A stretch of DNA of 6,912 nt from Acidobacteriota bacterium (lineage in GTDB: Bacteria; Acidobacteriota; Terriglobia; Terriglobales; Acidobacteriaceae). The first letter of the stretch is position 1. Each line of letters starts with the position of its first letter. Below are positions 1 to 4,979 of this stretch, piece by piece. The position numbers were made by a program, and so were the translations under genes. The stretch is from NCBI GenBank assembly GCA_021851625.1, contig JAJZCX010000082.1, forward strand, positions 1 through 6,912, written 5' to 3'. The notes below the pieces were generated by a model. It did not search any database and was not told the origin of the DNA. It was given only the letters and a program-made list of their open reading frames with translations.

Positions 1-92
1 CACGCAGCTTTGCGCTGCAACCCAGCGCTGGCTGCGCCAACCGATCTGCGTCTGTCTGCCACGCCTGCCGGTTTTGTTCTGCTGCCCTGCAT
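1..92 (-). CDS. Possible start of a further gene leaving the window (weak)
   Basis: An ATG at 92-90 opens a frame with no stop for 30 codons to the left edge. Upstream is AGAAGAAGG with eight bases to the ATG, a plausible ribosome binding site. The visible N-terminus is basic (MQGSRTKPAGVADRRRS at 1-17, then GAASAGLQRKAA) and could precede a signal or membrane helix beyond the window. Thirty open codons in GC-rich DNA can occur by chance, and no family can be recognised. In related clusters an SCO-like or cytochrome oxidase gene often follows, but nothing visible here confirms that. The rest of 93-230 contains only the structured repeat and no clear promoter. Confidence 0.3.
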   Translation of the reverse strand, partial: MQGSRTKPAGVADRRRSVGAASAGLQRKAA

Positions 93-157
93 CGTTGCTA
101 CCTTCTTCTGCTGCTTACTACCGTTTCCGTGTTTTGTCTGTGACGTGCCTTACACAG

Positions 158-214
158 AAAAAAATTTATTTTTTTGCACCCGCTGCGCGCTTCTTTCATT
201 CTACGCAGCGGGTG
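158..214 (-). terminator. Possible terminator: 11-bp inverted repeat followed by an A/T-tract palindrome
   Basis: On the transcribed strand, 16 bases after the stop of the preceding gene, CACCCGCTGCG (214-204) is perfectly complementary to CGCAGCGGGTG (187-177) around a 16-base loop. One base later comes A7-TAAA-T7 (175-158), itself a perfect 7-bp palindrome. The position at the end of the operon fits termination. However, the GC stem is followed first by A residues and only then by T residues, and the loop is long, so it is not a textbook intrinsic terminator. The A/T palindrome could instead be the hairpin of a weak terminator or a bent-DNA element. Confidence 0.45.
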
Positions 215-230
215 ATCCTGTCCGTACCGC

Positions 231-845
231 TTACTGCTCGGTCTTGCTTTCGGTTTCCAAACCCAGCCGCTGTCGGCGTTCGGCCCGCTGCTGCAACTCT
301 GGCCCGGTGCGGGCAAAGCCATCGGTTAAGGGTGTAACCACCGTCATGGAAGCATCGCCCACCATCTGCGGTTCGGCGATCTTGCCTGCCTGCACAACGG
401 GTAACCCCTGCGCGGCGACGATCTGCATGGCGCGCTCAATCGGAATGCGCACGATCTGCTTCTGCTCATCGGCCCAGGTGTAGTGGTCGAGCAGCAAATC
501 CTCGCGCGCGTGCAGGGCGATCACGTCGTTGTTGCCGTCATCGGTTTGCAGCCGCGGTGTGGGGAACTTCGAGACCAAGTCCCGCAACTGCTGCTGCTCG
601 ATCACCGGATTGGAGGCCATATTCTGCTGCGTGATTCCGGCCTGCTGGTTCCAGCGGCTCTCCGGGCCATCGTGATGGATCAGCGCTTCATTGATCAGCT
701 TGCCGAGGCCGAAGCAGACGACAAAGAAGACAGCCATCGAGGCAGCCAGCACGGCCAGAAAGGAGACTACACCGCCAATGTTGGCGTCGGTGGTCTCATA
801 GCCCGGCCCCTTGCCGTTCTTGTGGGATGGATCATGCGTGGGCAT
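231..845 (-). CDS. Unnamed single-pass membrane protein at the end of the act operon
   Basis: A protein of 204 residues that I do not recognise as a named family. A short hydrophilic N-terminus leads into one strong membrane helix at about 24-47. A soluble domain follows, with PTPRLQ (95-100), a well-ordered stretch LHAREDLLLDHYTWADEQ (111-128), and VRIPIERAMQIVAAQGLP (132-149); the C-terminus (about 180-204) is Glu/Arg/Gln-rich. There is no haem, cluster or lipobox motif. The frame extends 15 codons further upstream, but I chose the ATG at 845-843 because GGAG sits seven bases before it and it leaves only a short N-terminus before the helix. It overlaps actF by 14 bases, which implies coupled translation. 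By position it could be an accessory or assembly subunit of ACIII or of a following oxidase; I have seen similar unnamed proteins described beside act and cox genes in acidobacteria, but cannot verify this here. A counterpart of ActG or ActH is possible but not shown. Confidence 0.8.
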   Translation of the reverse strand: MPTHDPSHKNGKGPGYETTDANIGGVVSFLAVLAASMAVFFVVCFGLGKLINEALIHHDGPESRWNQQAGITQQNMASNPVIEQQQLRDLVSKFPTPRLQTDDGNNDVIALHAREDLLLDHYTWADEQKQIVRIPIERAMQIVAAQGLPVVQAGKIAEPQMVGDASMTVVTPLTDGFARTGPELQQRAERRQRLGLETESKTEQ

Positions 846-2121
846 GTTCAGGCTCCAAAATCTCCGGCAAATGCGGATCGTTGACGGCAATCACAGGACG
901 CGTGCGCAACTGCGTGGCCAGATAGGCAACCCAGAGGGCCACCATGGCACCGGGCACAAAAACGTACTGCAATAGCTCGATTGTGAAGTGGAAGTTGTGG
1001 TGGATGTCAGCAAAGTTCGGTGCAATCAGCCAGAAGCTGTCGATGAAACGGGCGAACAACATCAGGCAGCAAACAGCGGCCAAACGCGACTTATTGCGCT
1101 TGATGCGGCGCGACAGCAGCAGCGAAAACGGCAGCAGCCAGTGGAAGGCGAAATCTAAACCAATCACATAGCCCCAGCCGCCGGTGATGCGATCCATGTA
1201 CCAGCGAATCTCCTCTGGCAGGTTGCCCGACCAGAGGATGAGGTACTGCGAAAAGGCGATGTAGATGTTCAGCATGACGAAGGCGAAGCAGAGCTTGCCC
1301 AAATCGTGCTGCTCGGTGGTGCGGAAGATGCTCTTGATCGGCTCGTCCTGCGAGAGGGCCAGCGTAATCAAAATCACCATGGCCAGCGCGGCGTAACCCT
1401 GCGCGACCAGGAAGAGCAACCCGTAGACCGAGGAGTACCAGGTCGGATCGAGCGACATGACCCAATCAATGGATGCACCGGTCAACGTCAACGAGTAGAC
1501 CAGCAGACCAACGCCGCTAAGATTTTCAAAGCGCTTTTGCCAGAACCAACTGCCATGCTGGGTGTCGCTGTCCCGCTGCAACGACCAGCGATTCAGGAAG
1601 TAGGCAAACAGGCCCCAGATGGCAAAGTAGGCGATGCCGCGCTCCCAGAAGCCTTGCACGTTCAGATACGGACGCTTGTAAGCAATGCAGTGCGCCTGAA
1701 AGGCGTTGATCAGCCCGGAGTGCAGCGCCTCTTCCGGGTTCGTGATGCGCGCCCACAGGTACAAGCGCTTGGCAAAGATGGCCACGGGCAGAAACATCAG
1801 GAAGACCACGGGCAGCGTGCGGCTCATCGCCTCCAATGGACGGCGGATCAGCAGGCCCCATTTGCCGCCGGAGACATGCTGCACCATCAGCAGCGCCAAG
1901 CCACCCACGGCGAAGCTGAAGCAGACGATCATGCCCATCAGCCAGCCGCGCAGCACGTAATCGAAGGCCAGCGCGTCGGGATCCGTAAAGTAGACCGCGG
2001 CGGCCAGCGCGGCAAAGGCCACGACGGCAATCAGCGCGCGATTGCGCCAGTGCGAGACCCGCGCCGGTGCGCTTAAATCCGCAGGCAGATGTTTTTCGGT
2101 GTGTGCGTGTTCCATGCTCAT
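832..2121 (-). CDS. actF: ActF, polytopic membrane subunit of ACIII
   Basis: Integral membrane subunit of 429 residues. ActF resembles ActC and NrfD-type proteins and pairs with ActC in the membrane core; in known structures it appears to lack a quinol site but may contain a proton half-channel. About ten hydrophobic segments are visible, near 29-46, 57-80, 101-118, 162-178, 203-222, 230-256, 275-297, 317-338, 347-366 and 381-402. Family-like stretches include SIDWVMSLDPTWYSSVYG (217-234), YLILWSGNLPEEIRWY (293-308) and FRTTEQHDLGKLCFAF (266-281). The start is the ATG at 2121-2119, preceded by GAGGA five bases upstream in the 12-base gap after actE; a second ATG two codons later is possible. 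Both termini carry an EHAH tetrapeptide (4-7 and 425-428). The last 14 bases overlap the next gene. Confidence 0.94.
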   Translation of the reverse strand: MSMEHAHTEKHLPADLSAPARVSHWRNRALIAVVAFAALAAAVYFTDPDALAFDYVLRGWLMGMIVCFSFAVGGLALLMVQHVSGGKWGLLIRRPLEAMSRTLPVVFLMFLPVAIFAKRLYLWARITNPEEALHSGLINAFQAHCIAYKRPYLNVQGFWERGIAYFAIWGLFAYFLNRWSLQRDSDTQHGSWFWQKRFENLSGVGLLVYSLTLTGASIDWVMSLDPTWYSSVYGLLFLVAQGYAALAMVILITLALSQDEPIKSIFRTTEQHDLGKLCFAFVMLNIYIAFSQYLILWSGNLPEEIRWYMDRITGGWGYVIGLDFAFHWLLPFSLLLSRRIKRNKSRLAAVCCLMLFARFIDSFWLIAPNFADIHHNFHFTIELLQYVFVPGAMVALWVAYLATQLRTRPVIAVNDPHLPEILEPEHAHA

Positions 2122-2133
2122 GCCTGTCCTCGA
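2122..2133 (-). promoter_or_regulatory. Ribosome binding site of actF
   Basis: The 12-base actE-actF gap reads TCGAGGACAGGC on the transcribed strand. GAGGA ends five bases before the actF ATG, so this gene has its own Shine-Dalgarno sequence and supports the first ATG over the one six bases later. Confidence 0.6.
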
Positions 2134-2880
2134 CTATTTCTTTGCCGTGCTGGTGGCTGCGGCTGTCTTTGCGGCGGCCTTGGCTGCTCCCGGCGACTGC
2201 ATCTCACCCGCGCTGGGCACGTTGGTTTCCTGTGGCAGCGTCCAAGCATCCACAAAGCCCGGCGCAAAACCCGCCTGCTGGCTCACTTCTGAGAGCTTCT
2301 GCACCTGCGCTCCTGCCGGCACATCCGCAAGCGGCGCGTCCTGGCTCAATTGCAGCGCGCGAATATAAGCGGCAATGGCCCAGCGATCCTGCGTTGCGAT
2401 CTGCGCCGAATAATCCGGCATGGAGCCATAACCGTGCGTCATCACGAAGAAGTAATGGCTCAGCGGCTTGGCTGCGATCAGCGGATCGTGGAAGTTGCCC
2501 GCAGGCTTGTAGCCACGCTCGACGATCATGCCGCGTCCATTGCCCACACGCGAGTGGCACGGCGTGCAGTAAATGTTGTAGCGCTCCTGCCCACGTTCGA
2601 GCACCGTCATCGTGACCGGGAAAGGCAGTGCGTTCTGCTCCTTGCCGTCGATCAGGCCGGTGTTGTAATACTCGTCGGCGTCCAATTGATTGCGCGCCAC
2701 AGCACCCAGCACTTCCGGGCGCACGGAGCGTCCGCTGGGAAAGAAAGTGGTGCCGCGCTGGGGAATAAACTTCGGCTGGTTCTGCATGTCTTGACGGCAG
2801 CCGGAGACAAAGGCGACCGTAAAGACCGCAGCAGCGGCCAAGGTGGAACGAAAAATGAGCAATGCGGTTCGGCTGCGCAT
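2134..2880 (-). CDS. actE: ActE, mono-haem cytochrome c lipoprotein subunit of ACIII
   Basis: Periplasmic class-I-type cytochrome c of 248 residues that relays electrons from the ACIII core toward the acceptor. The N-terminus has Arg residues, a hydrophobic stretch (about 14-26) and a lipobox VSGC, giving a predicted lipidated Cys28. The haem site is CTPCH at 105-109, and the likely sixth ligand is Met154 in GYGSMPDYS. WAIAAYIRALQ (167-177) is the typical C-terminal cytochrome helix. From about 224 the tail is low-complexity Ala/Lys/Thr. The open frame runs 79 codons further upstream to 3117, but that part is the actD gene read in another frame. I chose the ATG at 2880-2878 because it puts a complete signal peptide at the N-terminus and sits four bases after the actD stop. 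The best Shine-Dalgarno sequence (GGAGG, 2900-2896) is 15 bases away, so initiation may rely on coupling with actD. Confidence 0.94.
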   Translation of the reverse strand: MRSRTALLIFRSTLAAAAVFTVAFVSGCRQDMQNQPKFIPQRGTTFFPSGRSVRPEVLGAVARNQLDADEYYNTGLIDGKEQNALPFPVTMTVLERGQERYNIYCTPCHSRVGNGRGMIVERGYKPAGNFHDPLIAAKPLSHYFFVMTHGYGSMPDYSAQIATQDRWAIAAYIRALQLSQDAPLADVPAGAQVQKLSEVSQQAGFAPGFVDAWTLPQETNVPSAGEMQSPGAAKAAAKTAAATSTAKK

Positions 2881-2884
2881 GGGT

Positions 2885-3436
2885 TTAGTGATCGACCTCC
2901 ACGACCGAAACCGGCCGGAACGATTCCAAAAACGCCCGCGACTCTGCAGAGGAGAACTTTGGATCATCCGACTGCAGGCACAGGAAAAACTTGTCGGTCG
3001 TCGCGCCATCACGGAAGTTGGCAGCGTTGAAGACCGGATGATAGGGCGCGGGCAGGCGATTGAGCGCCAGCATTCCAAAAGCTGCGGAGAGTCCGGCAAA
3101 GAGAATCGTCCACTCATACGCCGGAATCACAAACGCTGGCCAAGAAAACAGCGGACGCCCGGCAACGTTGAGCGGGTAGGCCCAGACCGAGACCCACGTC
3201 TCCAAACTAAACATGGCGCAACCGCCGAGCAGGCCGCCGAGCAGGCAGATGCGGGCCACGCCACGCTCCTGCGGCTCGTCAAAACCAATGGCCTCCGCCG
3301 CCTCTTCCAGTGGATAGGGCGTGTAGCAGTCCATGCGGCGATAGCCCTTGGCATAGGCCGCCTTGGCCGCTGTGACCAACTCCGTGGGCGTGTCAAACTC
3401 CGCCAGCAAACCGTAAATTCCTTCACGCATCGGCAT
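2885..3436 (-). CDS. actD: ActD, DUF3341 membrane subunit of ACIII
   Basis: Small ACIII subunit of 183 residues. DUF3341 proteins of this size occur in act clusters between actC and actE; they anchor to the membrane core and have no known cofactor. The family look is clear: an N-terminal soluble domain with YGLLAEFDTP (8-17) and GYRRMDCYTPYP (31-42), then two membrane hairpin helices near 60-81 and 98-123, separated by YPLNVAGRPLFSWPAF (87-102). LPAPYHPVFN (128-137) and FFLCLQSDDPKF (150-161) follow in the C-terminal soluble part. No haem or cluster motif is present. The ATG at 3436-3434 overlaps the actC stop. A GGAGG at 3451-3447, inside the end of actC, lies ten bases upstream, which favours this ATG over a second one two codons later. 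The stop is four bases before actE. Confidence 0.94.
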   Translation of the reverse strand: MPMREGIYGLLAEFDTPTELVTAAKAAYAKGYRRMDCYTPYPLEEAAEAIGFDEPQERGVARICLLGGLLGGCAMFSLETWVSVWAYPLNVAGRPLFSWPAFVIPAYEWTILFAGLSAAFGMLALNRLPAPYHPVFNAANFRDGATTDKFFLCLQSDDPKFSSAESRAFLESFRPVSVVEVDH

Positions 3437-4884
3437 TAGTGACCTGCCTCCGTAGGCAATTCGTTATCGTGCTTCACCTTGGCCTGTGGCAGCATCATGC
3501 GGATCTCCGACATCGGGATCATGGGCACGAAGCGGATGAACAGGAAGAACAGGAAGGTGAACAATCCCAGCGTTCCCACAAACGTCATGTAATCCCAGCG
3601 TGTGGCGCGATAGGTGCCCCACGACGAGGGGAGAAAGTCGCGGTACAGGCTGGTGACAACGATGACGAAGCGCTCAAACCACATGCCTGTATTCACGATC
3701 AGAGAAATCGCGAACAGGTACGCAACGTTGTGGCGCAGCTTGCGCGACCAGAGCGTCGTCAGTGGAATCGCAATGTTGCAGGTAATCAGCACCCAATAGG
3801 CCCAGCCCATCGGCCCAAACATGCGATTCCAGAACATGAAGTACTCCCAACGACTGGCCGAGTACCAGGCCATCACCACTTCCATGCTGTAGCCGTAGGC
3901 GACGATCAAGCCCGTGGCCAGCATGACCTTGGCCATATTGTCCAAGTGACGCATGGTGATGATGTCTTCGAGCGCGTAAAACTTGCGGATCGGAATGGCC
4001 AGCGTCAGCACCATGGAGAAGCCGGAATAAATCGCGCCTGCGACGAAGTACGGCGGAAAGATCGTGGTATGCCAGCCCGGCAGCACGGCCACGGCAAAGT
4101 CAAAGCTGATGACCGTGTGCACTGAGAGCACTAGCGGCGTGGCCAAACCGGCCAGCAGCAGCGAGGCCGACTCATAGCGCATCCAGTGCCGCGCCGAACC
4201 GCGCCAGCCCAGCGACAACTGCCCGTAGATGTACTTGGCGAACTTCGACTGCGCCCGATCGCGCATGGTGCCAAAGTCGGGAACCAAGCCGATGTACCAG
4301 AAGACCACCGAGATCGTCGCGTAAGTGGAGACTGCAAAAACGTCCCACATGAGCGGCGAGCGGAACTGCGGCCAGACGTTCATGCTGTTCGGGTAAGGGA
4401 AGAGCCAGTAAATCGCCAGCCAGGGACGGCCCGTGTGGATGACCGGGAACATGCCGGCGCAGACCACGGCAAAGAGCGTCATCGCCTCGGCAAAGCGGTT
4501 GATGGAGTTGCGCCAGCCCTGCTTGAAGAGCAGCAAAATCGCCGAGATCAGCGTCCCGGCGTGGCCGATACCAATCCACCAGACGAAGTTGACGATGGCA
4601 AAGCCCCACGCCACAGGCATGGTGATGGCCCAGATGCCGGTGCCCTTCAAGAAGAGCCAAGTGACCGCCGTCAGCAACATGCCGATCAGGCCACCCGCCA
4701 GCACAAAGCCAAAGAACCAGCCCAGTGGCGTGTGCGTCGTCAGCACAATGCTGGAGATGGTCTCCGTGACCGAACGGAAGCTCTGATTCGGCGCGAGAAC
4801 GCGCTGCTCTCCCGTCTTCGGGTCAATCATCCGGTCCGTCTTCGGATCCGCCGGATTGTGAGGTGCAACATCCTTGGTAGCCAT
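3436..4884 (-). CDS. actC: ActC, NrfD/PsrC-like quinol-oxidising membrane subunit of ACIII
   Basis: Integral membrane subunit of 482 residues, a usual length for ActC. It belongs to the NrfD/PsrC family; in ACIII structures it carries the quinol site facing the ActB clusters and is a proposed proton path. A soluble N-terminus of ~50 residues (many Asp, Lys, Pro) is followed by about ten hydrophobic segments, near residues 54-76, 83-104, 108-121, 132-150, 180-200, 239-260, 279-299, 317-340, 360-379, 386-410 and 432-454 (one may be re-entrant). Polar residues inside or next to membrane segments, which are typical of the family, include the GHAGTLISA motif (His108), HTGRPW (150-155) and MWFERF (Glu404). 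I infer that some of these serve quinol or proton chemistry; the sequence alone does not prove it. The start is the ATG at 4884-4882. The TAA stop shares one base with the actD start (TAATG), which implies translational coupling. Confidence 0.95.
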   Translation of the reverse strand: MATKDVAPHNPADPKTDRMIDPKTGEQRVLAPNQSFRSVTETISSIVLTTHTPLGWFFGFVLAGGLIGMLLTAVTWLFLKGTGIWAITMPVAWGFAIVNFVWWIGIGHAGTLISAILLLFKQGWRNSINRFAEAMTLFAVVCAGMFPVIHTGRPWLAIYWLFPYPNSMNVWPQFRSPLMWDVFAVSTYATISVVFWYIGLVPDFGTMRDRAQSKFAKYIYGQLSLGWRGSARHWMRYESASLLLAGLATPLVLSVHTVISFDFAVAVLPGWHTTIFPPYFVAGAIYSGFSMVLTLAIPIRKFYALEDIITMRHLDNMAKVMLATGLIVAYGYSMEVVMAWYSASRWEYFMFWNRMFGPMGWAYWVLITCNIAIPLTTLWSRKLRHNVAYLFAISLIVNTGMWFERFVIVVTSLYRDFLPSSWGTYRATRWDYMTFVGTLGLFTFLFFLFIRFVPMIPMSEIRMMLPQAKVKHDNELPTEAGH

Positions 4885-4979
4885 TCAGCGTCTGGCCTCT
4901 CGCATTTCCAAATTCAATCCACTACATTTGTTGCTGCCTGTGCGGTTTGTGCGCCAGCCGATTGCCGGGCGCATTCCAC
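4885..4979 (-). other. actB-actC intergenic spacer with a weak stem-loop
   Basis: This 95-base gap is the longest between any two genes of the operon; the other junctions range from 12 bases apart to a 14-base overlap. Just after the actB stop, on the transcribed strand, GCGCC (4972-4968) can pair with GGCGC (4955-4951) around a 12-base loop. No T tract follows, so it does not look like an intrinsic terminator. It could be an mRNA-processing or stability element, or have no role. A purine-rich GAGAGG at 4901-4896 lies 11 bases before the actC ATG and is the likely ribosome binding site. I see no convincing -35/-10 pair. Confidence 0.4.

Noticed and set aside
1..36. GC-rich inverted repeats near the left edge (GCAGC/GCTGC and CCAGCGCTGG)
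   Set aside because: The stem is only five bases, the palindrome is ten bases, and both are easily explained by GC-rich composition; no second copy pattern suggests a functional repeat.
10..483. 157-codon plus-strand open frame with Cys-rich and hydrophobic parts
   Set aside because: The hydrophobic N-terminal part arises from the noncoding T-rich region and the A/T palindrome, and the rest is antisense to the unnamed protein. No ribosome binding site or family match is apparent.
1306..2076. 256-codon plus-strand open frame opposite actF
   Set aside because: It lies wholly antisense to the well-supported actF, its translation is Gln/His/Arg-rich low complexity without family motifs, and such frames are expected opposite GC-rich membrane protein genes.
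2067..2615. 182-codon plus-strand open frame opposite actE
   Set aside because: Antisense to the haem-binding gene, Ser/Pro/Arg-rich translation, no motif.
2881..3117. N-terminal extension of actE by 79 codons
   Set aside because: This stretch is the actD gene in another frame; starting there would bury the signal peptide and lipobox.
3439..4125. 228-codon plus-strand open frame opposite actC
   Set aside because: Same reason: antisense to a secure gene, charged low-complexity translation, no good start context.
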